Shown in pieces: positions 34,014 to 46,700 of a DNA stretch of 64,000 nucleotides. The DNA is from Hypericum androsaemum (taxonomy: Eukaryota > Streptophyta > Magnoliopsida > Malpighiales > Hypericaceae), in the NCBI GenBank assembly GCA_963995505.1, contig OZ023198.1, positions 2,046,001 to 2,110,000 of the forward strand, written 5' to 3'. Position 1 is the stretch's first letter, and each line of letters starts with the position of its first letter. The position numbers were made by a program, and so were the translations under genes. The notes beneath the pieces are model-generated. The model was not told the origin of the DNA. It was given only the letters and a program-made list of their open reading frames with translations, and searched no databases.

Positions 34014-36217
34014 TTACAGTCCAACAAAGACTTTGAAGGAGTCATAAATACCCCATTGGGCTCCGGTTAAGGTTCCTATCATAACGATACGAAGAGGGAG
34101 ACCACGAGTGCAGAGACCCCACCATCCTAGTTGCTTGACTGCCTGTTCACGAACATAGGACCAGCAGGAGTAAGCGGGACAATGTTTCGGAAGAAGAAAA
34201 CAGTACGTATAAACCAAGATGGGGAAGGGGAGTGTCACTCACATCACCAGCTGTTGCCCCCTTGGCATTGTTGAGGAACGACACCAGGTTGTCTGCCGGA
34301 TGGGAGACTACAGCACAGAGGATGCCGGCAACGTATCCTCCGGCGAAGCTCACCCCAAGCTGCATGCTCTTGCTGCATTGTTCTTTGGGGACGGGAATGG
34401 CGTGCTTGTATATGAGCTCCACAATGGTCTCAAAGGACGCAAATTTCATCATAGTGTCTGCAGAAAACCAATGTTAGACATCTCTGTTTCTGTCGAAGAA
34501 GCAACACGACACATTAGAACATCATGATTCGGATATTCGGAGCTTACAAGGTATCTGACGTCCCCAGAGTGGAACAAGCCCTTTGTATAGCCTGCAGACA
34601 ACAATCAACTATCAGTACTTGCCAACAATGTGAGTTTAACTAAACATCCTCGAACTAATCTGATATAACATACCCTGAATAACCTTCAGACCGAACAAAC
34701 TTCGGGAAGCCATCGGAGAGGCCACGAGCGAAACCCGGCTGAGTTTGGACACGGACTTTAACGGCCTCCATAGGACATAGTGCAACATCAGCAATGAACT
34801 CGGCTGAGGCAGATCCGGCAAGGTAAATCAAGGTCTTGTACTTGGTTGCAAACTCGGGGCCAGCCAGGTCCGAGTAGTACTTCTTGAAGAACTCGTAGAA
34901 GCCGAACTTGCAGGCCCCCTGAGCACTGTAACCAAGCAAGGTGGGAACCCATCCCCTGAAGAAGCCTTTGATTCCTTGCTCCCTCATCAGAATGCCGAAT
35001 CCTGAGGAGATGTTCTTGTACTTTGTTGGATCAATCTGCAAATCACCATTAATATCAACTTGGTCATTCTCTTGTGGAATTTGGATTCAACAAAATGCGG
35101 ATCTTAAATATGAAAACCAGCAAGCATGGCAAGTCCGTTGTTATAGCTTAACGATGGCACAAGTTGAAATCCTTGAAAATGCATCAGTGTTAGATACCTG
35201 TTAAATTTTTTTTGCCACATTTCAAAAGTTCTATCCAATTTGAAACCTAGTATTGTTTAATGAGCATGCGATTGAACCTAATGAGCATGATGGGTATGTA
35301 GGGTTGGAATAGGACTGTTTAATGAATTTTTTTAATTCTAAGGGTAAACATGTAATTTTGTCATAAAACGTTTACATGGGATGATGTAGTATAATGTCAT
35401 TTAAATCTTTTTTAGTCGTGAGTGGCAAAAATATAATTTTAGTGAGTAAATTGATTTTTTATTAAACTAATTAATAACAAATTTTGACATTGTGAGGGCA
35501 ATTTCCTCATACCAACCAATGTGGTCCGTGACTAGAGTGGAGAACTGACGTCTAGAATCAAATTCAAATTCTAGAGAAATAAACAATTGTAATTATAAAA
35601 TAACTTCAATTTCATCTACGCTACAAAATTATTATTTTTCATTTACTATCAATTATTGTACATTTTTTGCCTTATATAAGTTAGTTCTTCCGATAATATC
35701 TTTTACATTCGTAAAGTTGAAGCTAAGAATCCAAGTCGATTATCACTTAAACTAAATTGGATTGGTTGTAATTTACCATCTGCAAATCACAAAATTCATT
35801 AAATTTTAAACATTTCTAATATTTCTAATGAATCATATAAATAGAAAATTAAATTAAACAAAGCGACAAAATGAATAGTTTAGAGGACGAGAGCGACAAA
35901 ACACACTGGTAGGGGTAGAAAAGGGAATTCACCTGCATGTTACACTTGACGAGGTCGAGAGGGGTAACCGACATGTGAGTGAGCCCGCAGCTGACCACCC
36001 CGCCGGCCGTACAGGCGGCGTAGAAGGCCGGCGAGTACATCGCTATCTTCTCCCTCGGTGCGGCCACCATGAACGGCTTCGCCGGCGCCGGAGACGGCGT
36101 GTGGTGCTCGACGAGGCCGATCATCGACGTCGTCCTGTACGAAGACGACGCCGCCGGGGTGGCGGAGTAGAGGAAGCTCGGGATCAAGGATTGGCGCTTG
36201 TCCAACGATATCGCCAT
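34014..36217 (-). CDS. Mitochondrial phosphate carrier (PHT3/MPT type)
   Basis: Imports phosphate into the mitochondrial matrix, with H+ or in exchange for OH-, for ATP synthesis. The 344-residue protein is encoded by five exons: 36217-35933, 35035-34674, 34591-34548, 34457-34243 and 34142-34014. It has the threefold repeat of the mitochondrial carrier family, each repeat with its signature after the first helix: PLDLVK (residues 86-91), PMEAVK (183-188) and PADNLV (284-289). The third departs from the strict P-x-D/E-x-x-K/R form, which is normal for phosphate carriers. '[20 protein letters not shown]' and '[20 protein letters not shown]' are characteristic of the phosphate carriers. About 65 N-terminal residues before the first helix are rich in Ser, Pro and Ala and probably form the presequence. 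It faces the kinesin gene tail to tail. Confidence 0.95.
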
Positions 36218-38623
36218 GATCTCGATCCTTTTATTTTCCTTTATTTGTTTAAAAAAAAATTTAAAAGGAAATTAGAAGTGGTATTGGATCGTGGAGAGGA
36301 AGGTGGAGAGGGAATATTAAGAGGAGGGAGGAGGTTGCGTGGAGGAAGGGGAGAGGTTCTCTGCTTTTTGCAAGGGTCGTCCTTCGTTTCCTTTGGCGCC
36401 CATTCTCTTCTTGACGGGTCAAACATTCTCGAGTTTTATTTTAGAGGAAGATTCTCGTAATAACGTGTTTTAGTTTGAATATAAGACTTTTTTTAATGTA
36501 TTCTAGTCTCTATTTGGATCAACTCACGTCTGCAGCCTCGAATTTTTTAAATATTATATAAGCATTATGTTTTTTATCTCGAAAAAATCCAAATTTTTCT
36601 AACAAAACAATGCTCTCCTGGCTCAGTTTTACTAAATAAACGGGAGTCATTAGGAGAGCGTCATGCTAAAAAGTAATTATACGGTGGTACATTTGATTAA
36701 TAAATTTTAAATAAAATATGAAAGACAGATAAATTATGTAGATATAGCATAAATTTGGAAAATTTTGTTAATCTCCTACATAATTATATTGTCACAACAA
36801 TAAAACTATTAACTTTCTGCCAATTGGTAGATATGTTAATTTATAGTCATGAAGTGGCAAAAATTACAAACATTGTTGGTAGCTCGAGAATTTTGTGTGC
36901 GCAAAATATAGTTGGGTTCATTAGTGGAAGGTAATTGACTTTTTTTTTGAACACTGGAAGGTAATTGACTTGGAAGTTCACAAAGCGACATGTTCATTTT
37001 TATGGTTCACAAAATTGGCTATGAAACTTTGAAACAAATGTCGGGCTCGTGTCTCTCTCCCATTGAAGTCTTAATTCTAGTTCCATATAGACTTAGGCTT
37101 CGTTGTTAGGAATTCCCAAATAATAACTCTAATCCTCGCCTCTGCATCCGTAGATTCGAGATCCGAAAAAACTCTTTTTTTAATGAATAAATAGTATTAT
37201 CTCTGTGAAAAATTACCAAAGGTATTTACACAAAAATGTATCAGAGAATATACCAAAACTATTAGATATTCAGATAACAATAATAAACAATATCTAATAC
37301 ATATCCAAAATAATCAACACAAATAATCAACGCCAAAAGTTTATCCCCTACACCAAAGCACGATAAATAATCCAAGCCGAGCATCACGATCATAGAGCTT
37401 GCACGCCTACTCCACGAGCCGCCTTGCTTGTAGGCTTCCTTTGGTGTTGGTGGCGTCTTCCCTTATGCTCGAGATATCCTCCGTACTCAGACAATTTAAG
37501 TCGCGAAGCCTCAGACCTCAACTACTCTGCTATGACTGAATCGTACTCACCGCCCCAACATCGTTACCACGTTTCTGCCAAGGAGACACTATCTAAATGC
37601 AAAAGAAGTTGTGACATGAAATCTGAAATAAATGCAGCGAATTACGAATTCATGATATGTGTTATTCGAGAGGCTTACACAAATGAATGCAATAGAAGTT
37701 GTGACCTCTATATCTAAGCTTACAATTGTGGCCAAGTTGTAGAATGAACTTATCTCCATCTGTGAAACTACTACATCTAAACTCTTAAATACCAATAGTT
37801 GGTTGCATACTATAATGAAATTAGCCGAGGATTAAATTGTTGAAAAAATGGGAGAAAAAGAAAAGAGGAAAAATTGTTTTCTAAAGAAGTCAAAGGAGAA
37901 GAGTTGACTTGCCCTTGTATCACATTGAAAAGTACAAGGATGAATATAAATTTTAAAAAAAAGTATGTGTTATTGAGCTGTAAAGTACTAGTGAGAATAA
38001 TGGCCTTGCGCGCATGTGGTAGGTCAAAATTGGGCATGTATTTCGACAATTTGCACCCCTGCACACATAATATAGACGCCCGAAATCATTTGCCCATCAC
38101 ATACTTCATATGAACAGCTAGATCACTGTCGTACTGAATTACATGACCACCATACGACAAACACGTGGATCTGTTCGTTTCAATGCTGACTTGTAGGAGT
38201 CACATAGGCTTATTGGTACCATTCCTCCACCAAATGTTGTTCTGACGTGGAGGGCCAATGGATGCTGACTAGGGTCGGAGAGATATCCGAGCCTTTAGTT
38301 GATGAGTTCGTGAAAACACATGACCCTTTTTGATAAGTTTGAAACCACAAACATATCTCTGATAATCAAGCAAACCACAATGTACTAATGTGGACTTTTC
38401 CCAAAATTATAACATTGGGTGTACTAGAATACTAGAAGATTCCTAAACCACCCTATATAAATTTATAACATATCTAATTAAAAAAAGTGGTCAGACTAGC
38501 ATTTCAATCGGTCAGACCGTACGACTTACGATATAGAGAGCATAGCGGGTCACTCTCAGGGTCGCCTCTCAGGGTCGCTTTTTAAAACTATGGTAAATAT
38601 TAGAATATCGATAAATATTTTAA
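36218..38623. other. Carrier upstream region and AT-rich spacer with transposon ends
   Basis: The first 250 bases hold the carrier promoter and leader. The rest has no gene. At about 38290-38402 a stretch ends, on the plus strand, in TTTTCCC; its reverse complement starts gggaaaagtccac, the same terminus as the MULE at 10518. At about 38485-38593 a segment ending 'aaaactatg' resembles the terminus of the hAT-like MITE at 50429. Confidence 0.5.
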
Positions 38624-39988
38624 GGGAAAATTACGCTCAGGTCCCTGTAGTTTGGCGTTCCTCTCTCTGGGGTCCCTGCATTTCTGAAATTGTTCCTGAC
38701 ATCCCCGAAGTTTGGTTTTAGAGACTCTCGGATCCCTGACGACTTTTTTCATTTTTGGTCATAGAAATGACCAAAATACTCTTAAACAAAAAATAAAAAA
38801 ATTCACCTTTTCCAACCTTTGAACAAAAACATAAAAAATTAAAAACTAACCAAAAAACAAGATCAAACCAACCAAAATCAAGAACACAACCAAGAATATT
38901 GAGAAGAAAAAAAACTCAGACCAAAATCGACTATGGCCCTCCTCGACGCCGAGATCTTTCGCGGGAACTCACGCGGCCACTCTCCCGACTGTTTGCGACC
39001 GTTCTCAAATTTTAACAGAGATATTAAAGACGGTGATAGGAATAATTGCGACGGTACGTGAGGGACGTGGGAGGAGTTGGTGCTGGCGAGCGCGGTCAAA
39101 CGGTACGGTTCTAAGAATTGGGAGGTTTGTGGCGGTGGAGGTCCAGGCCAGGACAGCCCTCACCATCTCGTCTCCGCCACCGCCGACGACTGCCACCGGA
39201 AATACTCCGACCTAAGCTTCCGGTTCAATGGTGATGAAGTCTCCAGCGGCGGGGTTCTCTGGCTGGAGGAACTCAGGTGACTGAGGGTCGCCGAGCTGAA
39301 GAAGGAGGTCCAGCGATACGACGACTCCATCCTGTGAGTATTTTGTTCTTTTTTCTATTTTTTATAATTTAGATCTAGTTCGTTATCTAAGATTTATTAT
39401 CTCTTTTTTATATTTCTTGATTTTCCTTTTGTTTTACGAAATCGGGGACAGTTCGTTGCAATTGAAGGTGAAGAGGCTTGCTGAGGAGAGGGAGAAGAGC
39501 TCGGGAGGAGGAAACGACGTCGTGGGGGAGGAAGACGAGAATTTTACGAAGAAAGGGAAGAACCGGAGGGTCCAGTCCTCAAATTTGGAAAGATCTGAAA
39601 CCGATAGGCCGGGCGGATCTAGGCGGGAGGAGGACAAGGCAGTGGCGGAGGAGAGGGAGGAGTCTTCGTCGTCGTCGTGTTCTTGATTGGAGCTAGTTTT
39701 GGTTGTTCTTAATGTTCTTGGTCGTGTTCTTGATTTTAGTTAGTTTGATCTTGGTTTTGTGTTGGTTTTTGGTGGTTGGTATTTTTGTTCAAAAGTTGAA
39801 GAAATTAATTTTTTATTTTTTGTTTAAGGGTATTTTGGTCATTTCCATGACCAAAAATGAAAAAAAGAGCCGTCAGAGACCCGAGAGTTGATAAAACCAA
39901 ACTTCGGGGACGTCAGGAACAATTTCGGAAATGCAGGGACCCCAGAGAGAGAAATGCCAAACTATAAGGATTTGAGTGTAATTTTCCC
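38624..39988. mobile_element. Pack-MULE with SANT/Myb-bromodomain gene fragment
   Basis: A 1365-bp Mutator-like element. The ends are GGGAAAATTAC and its complement, with inverted repeats of about 280-300 bp (38624-about 38905 and about 39692-39988), near 88% identical over the outer 180 bases. The 9-bp flanks are atattttaa (38615-38623) and atattttat (39989-39997), 8 of 9 matching. The centre (about 38910-39690) is GC-rich plant gene sequence and not transposase, so the element is non-autonomous and carries captured host DNA. Confidence 0.92.
39060..39686 (+). pseudogene. Captured 5' fragment of a SANT/Myb-bromodomain protein gene
   Basis: The plus strand reads 'TWEELVLASAVKRYGSKNWE' (from 39067), the start of the SANT/Myb-like domain of plant bromodomain proteins such as Arabidopsis AT2G44430. 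'SATADDCHRKYSDLSFRF' and 'WLEELR' follow, then an in-frame TGA (39281-39283), then 'LRVAELKKEVQRYDDSIL'. A normal GTGAGT donor (39334) begins an intron of about 115 bp, and exon 2 starts 'SLQLKVKRLAEEREKS' (from about 39453). Between 'KNWE' and 'SATADDC' the conserved reading ('VAVEVQARTAL') sits in another frame, so two compensating indels are present. The bromodomain itself was not captured. Retention of the intron shows capture at the DNA level. The stop and indels make a functional product unlikely. Confidence 0.85.
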
Positions 39989-40222
39989 ATATTTTATTCC
40001 CCTGGAATTGGGTCCAAAGTTTGACGCTCACGACAACTTGGTGTTGTTGGAGGGCCCACGAAATGTAACCCAAAACCCAATCCAAGTAGTAGATAGGCCT
40101 TTGTCACCCACAAGACTGCATCTTCACCACACATTCTCTTTGAATCTTCACTTCCCTTGCAAAACCTTCTTCAGTTGCAAACTTGTAAGCGACTTCTCTG
40201 TACCTCTGGTGCTCGAGCTCCA

Positions 40223-41863
40223 ATGGCTTCCGTCTCAGCCTCGTGTCTCAAGTTCAATCCCTGTGTTAGTCACCACCAAGCAACCATGGTCAAGTTTCCG
40301 AATTCTTACATTGTTATTTAATGTGCAATGTTATATCACGTATTATATATATGATGGTCAATGTAATATTGTGTACTAATGCCATTACATTTGTTGTTTA
40401 TTAGTTAATGCAAGTTCCCCTTAATAAATTTAGGCTAGTTGCTCGTTTACATTCCTTCTGTACTACTCAAAGTGCCTCTTGCTCAAAGTCATTTTTTTGT
40501 AGGAGAGTTGATCCAGTTGCTAACGGATTTGAATTGCCTTGTTAAAATTTTACATTCAAGTCTTACGAATGAAAATGATATAATATTTAAAAAATATGTC
40601 ATTACTAATTACGATCCAACAATATTTGACTCTCACTGCCAGAAATTGAAAATAAATTTTCTTTTCCTTCCTATTTATGAGAAACCCACATTGATTGTAT
40701 TGTACTAGTTGGATGTAATTTATAAATGCACAAAATTATCTACATTTTTTCTCAAGATTTTAAGTTGTATGAAAGATCTAACATCGGGTTGACTCAGTGA
40801 CAGATAAAGTTTTGTATGCTTAAGATCTACAAATTGTATACCTGAAATTTTCTTTTTATCAATTGCTACATGATTGTCGCCTGAATAATCTATTTAATTA
40901 AGAAGATATCAGAATCCTTATATTCCTTATTGGTGCAGGCAGCTCAGAGAGCTAGCTTAAAGAAGGGGGCAGTAAATTGGGGAAACAAAGGATTCTTCTC
41001 TTCGAAGGGCTCACGCCGCCTCACCGTCTCTTGTTCTGTAATTTCTTAATTATCATCAAGAATATATCTCTATGAATTTTTATTAAAAATAATAAAAGAA
41101 ATTTTTTGATGTCCTTGAGGATAAACTAATTTGTCAGGCAAAACCCGAGACAGTTGAGAAAGTTTGCGAGATAGTGAGGAAGCAATTGGCTTTAACCCCT
41201 GAGACTGAGCTCACTCCTGACTCCAAATTCTCTGCCCTTGGCGCCGATTCACTTGACACTGTAAGCAACTTTTCTTCTTGCATGTGTTTTGCACAACAAC
41301 AATGTTTGGTGGTACAACAAAATTCTTCGTACGATTTTAGCGGAAAATTTATTTTTATTATGGGATGGGAATGTCTCGAAATTTCTATTAGTCGATTGGA
41401 GCAAAATAATATAAGAAAGTAATGCCGAGATATAGGAGATTTGTGCCAAAGATATTACCTAGCTAGTAGTGACATTTGTTATCTAGATAATCAAATATCT
41501 TTTACTTTTTTTAGGAGAATTGTAGTACTTAATGTCACAATAAGTGAAGTGCATTCGCACATTTGGCATAATCTTTTGATAGGTAATAATACTTTACTTA
41601 TAAAAATAAAAATTTTTGTATCGAATTTCAATATAGTTGCATTATCATCGTTGTTTAAACCGAAAATTTTAAAGAAGTAATGAGATTAAAGAAGTAATTT
41701 ATAATAATGTGAGCAGGTGGAGATAGTGATGGGATTAGAGGAAGAATTTGATATAAGCGTGGAAGAAGAGAGTTCCCAGAACATAACCACCGTCCAAGAG
41801 GCTGCTGATCTCATAGAGAAGCTTGTCCAAAAGAAGTCTGAAGCTCCAGTGGCTTCACCCTAA
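40223..41863 (+). CDS. ACP: Plastid acyl carrier protein
   Basis: Carries growing acyl chains on a phosphopantetheine arm for plastid fatty acid synthesis. The 144-residue precursor has four exons: 40223-40288, 40939-41037, 41138-41260 and 41717-41863 (stop TAA). Residues 1 to about 55 are a Ser/Lys-rich transit peptide ending 'RRLTVSCS'; exon 3 opens the mature protein with 'AKPETVEKV'. The attachment serine is Ser93 in the motif GADSLDTVE, split by intron 3, an intron position typical of plant plastid ACP genes. The acidic helix '[14 protein letters not shown]' and the C-terminal '[12 protein letters not shown]' are as expected, and the mature length of about 89 residues is usual. The gene starts 235 bp after a Pack-MULE, so its promoter must be very short or use sequence in the element. 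Confidence 0.95.
41445..41612 (+). mobile_element. Retroelement-like tail in ACP intron 3, copy 1
   Basis: Shares 'caaagatattacct', 'ctagtag/ctagtaa' and 'gtaataata-tttta-tta' plus a terminal A-rich run with 55375-55515. The common A-rich end suggests the 3' end of a non-LTR element or other retroposed RNA. No coding part is attached here and no target duplication was identified. Confidence 0.4.
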
Positions 41864-43716
41864 TTAATTATCTCTACCATTTGCCTCATTTTTTTCAAGT
41901 ACTTTCCCCACCCATCAATTTCCGCCGGAAAATTAATTAGTGGGACTGAGTTTTTTTCCTCCAAAATTATTTGCTTGAATGGAAGGGTAGCGATCAGTAG
42001 CGATGTGTTGTTTTTGAAAAATTATGGAAAAACCTGTCCATTGTTTTGAGATATATAATTGTTGTAGCCATGGACTTGAAATTATGTAATACTATAGTAT
42101 CGCAGAAATCGTATTAAGACTGTCATTTAAAACCTATCAAATCGGTCAAACTGTTTTGGAAAAATATTCATTTAAAGCCCTGGGCTGATTTTCGTGCCTA
42201 CTTGGCCGAGAACGACGTGGTGATATGTACTTACGAACACTAATAAACGTAACAATTAACATGTGTAATTATTTATTATTGTGACCGGTTTCTTTTTTAT
42301 AATTAAAATTTACTTACCAAAGTCGGAGTTTTGGTTTTTGTATACTCGTCCATAGTTGGTCAGGAGATCGATCTTTAGACCTAAAATTAATGAAGGCACA
42401 AGGTTAAGATCATATTAATAACCTTATACTTAATCGAATTTTTATAGCATGAATATACTAACTGTAGTTAGTCCAAGTGACAATAAACTTTGATAATTTC
42501 AGGAATTCAATTTTTACGACACCGTTGAGAGAGGCACTTACCAGAAAAATAATCAGTTATATGAATTAATAAATTTTAATAGTAAAGACTATAAATTCTT
42601 TTATTATTTATATTTCAATCTTAATGTTTGCAACTAAATTATTGTCATATAAATATATACTACAATTCATATTTTGTGCTTAAAAATCATTAGAAAATTT
42701 TGCTATAGATTTTACACAATATACTACTATTAGCCACCGAAAAATTACTCATCATTCACCACCAAATTATTTACACACATCTTGTATATTTTTTATCTAT
42801 TATATTTAAAATAGATCACTATCAAATTATTTTAGGAGTGTGTTTTCCAAGTTCGTTGATTATCTTGTATAGTTTATAACGATATTTTTTATATAATTCA
42901 ACATTTAAACAGCTCTCAACCGTGATTTTTTAACGCGTCACCACCGCACAGCACGACACCTTATAGAATATAAAAACGGCGGCCGAACATGTCTCAATAT
43001 AACAAGACCCGCATCAGTTTGCGTCAGCCAAAAAAACAACCCAAAATGACTCGCAACCGACGTTTAACAAAGCAACCTCTTCTAAAAAAAAGCAACCGAA
43101 GGGATCAAATATTCAAATCTCCCCATGTAACGGAGCTCGGGAGGAAAATAAAGTTAAAAGAGGGAAACCTTTAATTTTTTTTATGTAAAAGTTGATTTTA
43201 GTAACTTGTTGAGTCTTTGGTCAAATTACACACTACTATCTTATAATTTATATATGTTCATTGAACGATAGAAATTTATCTAGCTGACATTCTATTTAAA
43301 AAAAAATTGGACAAATATATTGTCAAGTACCATTAAATAAAAAAATAGAAGATAAGTTTTTCAATTTTTTTGTTGTAAATAAATTGAAAACAAATTTGTT
43401 TCCCTAAGTATAATATTTTGTCCAAAAAATCATTCGATTAGTAAAATATCAACTAAAAAGAATTATATTATTCGGTCAATAATTTTTAAAATTGTGTAAA
43501 TAGATTAAATTAAACCACAATAGAGAAAGACACCGCGAGACCCTACTCCCTTTCTCTACGATTTCCTCGAGAAACGAGGGCGAGAATCTCTCTCTCAAAA
43601 TCTCCTCGCTTCAGTGTTACGTACCGGCAAGAAGACGAAGTAGCGAACACGCCGAATTTTAATTAAATTATTTTCATCCAAAAATTAAGGATACGTTTCT
43701 CAATATATAAAGGGGA
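41864..43716. other. AT-rich spacer and SCD2-like upstream region
   Basis: No gene seen. The last 200 bases before the next gene contain a CT-rich leader-like tract (about 43540-43610). 'atatataaagg' (43702-43712) lies too close to the ATG to be its TATA box. Confidence 0.5.
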
Positions 43717-46700
43717 ATGGATCGGAGGAGGGCGGGGAGTCCGGTGTACGCGCGGCAGTGGAGCGGGGGATCGAGCAGCAACGGATCCTCGCCGGCGATG
43801 TCTCCGGCGCACCCTAGCTCCCGCCTCGGTATGTCCACCGTCAAGCGCACTCAGAACGTCGCCGCCAAGGCCGCCGCCCAGCGCCTCGCTCAGGTCATGG
43901 CCTCCCAGGCCGCCACCGCCGCCAACGACGACGATGACGACGACGCCGACGACGATCTCGGCTTCCGGTTCGCCTCCAACAACGGCAGCAGCAATGGCTC
44001 CCACGCCTCCTCTGCGGTTCCGGCCTTCACGAGACCTAATAGATCTCCTTCCCCCGCGGTAGCCTTTTCGTTGACTTGAAATGACTTCGTTTCTGCGAGT
44101 TCCGTTGACTAATTCCTGATTTCGATTTCGTTTTTTTGTTTGTTTCTGATTTGGTAGTTAGGTCGGAACTTCGTAGAGCAAGTGCCCGCGGCCAGGTCCA
44201 CTTCGGCGGGGAGGCCGTCGATGTCGGTGCGCACGGGGACTTTGGTCCCGCCGACTACCAAGTCATCTCTGAGAACGCCGTTGACTATCCCTCCTATTGA
44301 GCCTCCTTCCAGTAGGAGTCGAGAGAGAAGGTTCGCGCGGACTTGCTCTTTGGAATTCTAGACTCTTTAGTTTCCTGGTTCTTGCAATTTAACACATAGA
44401 GTGAATCCGAGGATTGTACTTTTAGGTTTTGGTTGAAATGAGTGGGGTTCTTGTTACTGAAATCATTGGCGAATAGATACATGGCATTCTGTTATGCATC
44501 GGCTGCGACCAGTTGTGGTGAAGGGAAGATTACGCTATGGTCGAAGGACTATTTTTCTCTCGAACTTATCATGTATTTGAGCTCCTGTGATGGCTTAGTA
44601 GAAGTGCATAATGTGGGACAATCTTGCTTATTTGAGAGTTTATTTTACTAGCGGTATGATGAGCAATTTTGAGCCGTCTCTAGAAACTAGTATTCTGCAT
44701 GCAGTCGATCATGCTTGGGGACTATTGTGCTTCTCCACACCGCCTGACTTTGTGGTTAATTTTTCTCTCAAACTGTTTGATACCTGTTGACGTGGCATAT
44801 TGATGTCTCTGATTACTGCAGGTTTGTGATTCCAGATGCCGGGCAACTCAAGGTGAAAGATTCTGTGGATCAGCGTGAAGCATCTGCACTTCAAGATGAA
44901 GTAAGCTATCATCTTCAATTGATGAGATGAGAGGAGTATAATAATCTCCTGTCTCTAAAATGAGCTATTCCTGAAACTTGGGTGTTCAGTACTAACAATT
45001 GAATTTCACAGCTTGATATGCTACAAGAGGAAAATGAGTCGATACTTGACAAGGTATGCAATCTTACGTCCAGACTGTATATTTGTTGGAGGTCTGCTCT
45101 CAGCTCTGGCTGCTAACATCCATACTTAACCTTGGCACACAGCTCCGGCTTGCAGAGCAGAGGCGTGAAGAGGTGGAGGCTAGGGCTCGAGAGCTTGAGA
45201 AACAGGTAATATATATGCAAATATTTTGGTCTGCTCTTTGTGTTTCTGACTGTTCAGTGGAATTACAATTAACCTATTGAAGAGAAAAGAAGAATAAATG
45301 AAAAAAATATAGTAGTTTAGGAAAGACGTCCTAGTTTTTCTTTTCTTGTTGCATAAAAGTGATTATGCTAGCTGGACAAATATTAGGCAACCTATCTGCT
45401 GAGATAAGCTATGATGTTGCTATAGTTCAACCACTATGCATTAGCTCTTTCAAACGTTAGCTTTTTAAGTACTTGGATGTTACTAGAAGCTGGACAGATA
45501 TTCTTCTGCTTTGTTGGGGGATGTAACCAACTATTCTGCTAATAGTTGCTCGATTCTTAAATTTAATGGTTGTATACTCCCCAAATGTCTTAGACACAGT
45601 TCTTGGCCTTTGACATGCTATGTTTTCCATTTGACATGCTATGTTCTCCATTTGACATGCACAGGTTGCTGCTCTCGGGGAAGGTGTATCTCTTGAAGCT
45701 AAACTGCTGAGCAGGTGAGCAATGGTGGTTTCCGGCTGTTAGTATTGCTATTATTTGGTTCCGTTGTTCTGACTATTGGTCCATCCACAGAAAGGAGGCT
45801 TCATTGCGTCAAAGAGAGGTGAGAGGTGGTTTGACTGTTGTATTTCCCTATATCTTGCTGTTCTACATGCCCTGGGGACATAATGTTGCAGGTCCATTGT
45901 TATACTTCATTTTATGCCCTTTTGCTATGACAATTGTGTGGCTTGAACTTCTGATATCCTTGTATGCAGGCCGCCCTTAAGGCTCTAACACAGGCGAAAG
46001 ATGGGAGAGATGAAGAAATGGCAACTCTTCGTACAGAGCTTGAGGTAAAGTAAAGGATACTCCAATTAGATAGTTTCTGGTTCTACTTCACATTGCAATA
46101 TCATCCATTGAACTTTATGTATTGAATAGAACTTAAAAGAGGAGGCCTCGACAGCTTCAGAACAGCTTCGTGAATCAGAATCAGAAGCAAAAGCTCTTCG
46201 TACGATGACACAGAGGATGATTTTGACTCAGGAGGAGATGGTTTGTGCACAGCATTGTTATTTTAGTCTTATAACTTGCTACATGTGATAAAGAGAGAAT
46301 TTAAAGTCAGACGTTGCAACTGGGAGTAAACAGTTTTAACAGTACTTTTTTTCTGCTGTTTAGGAAGAAGTTGTGTTGAAGAGGTGTTGGCTTGCTCGTT
46401 ACTGGGGCCTGGCTGTGCAGCATGGTAGTCTTCCTTTTCAAAGAACCAATTAATTTGTAAATGCATTGCCATTGTTACGTAGACAAGCTGATTTTGTTTC
46501 TTATCACATTTATTTACTTGGAACGCAACAACTGCAATATAACCTCACCAAATTGATACTCGATAAATTAATCACCTCTTTTAAATAATAATTTTCCTAG
46601 TCCCAACTTGGGTCAGTGGAAAATTTAATAATTTTTAGGAAGACCCTTATATAAATTTGTAGCCCATCAATATCATAAATTAATGGTTTTTGGATATTAC

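Noticed and set aside
36241..36426. Open frames upstream of the phosphate carrier
   Set aside because: They lie in the CT-rich leader region of the carrier and have low-complexity composition; the carrier start at 36217 fits the family.
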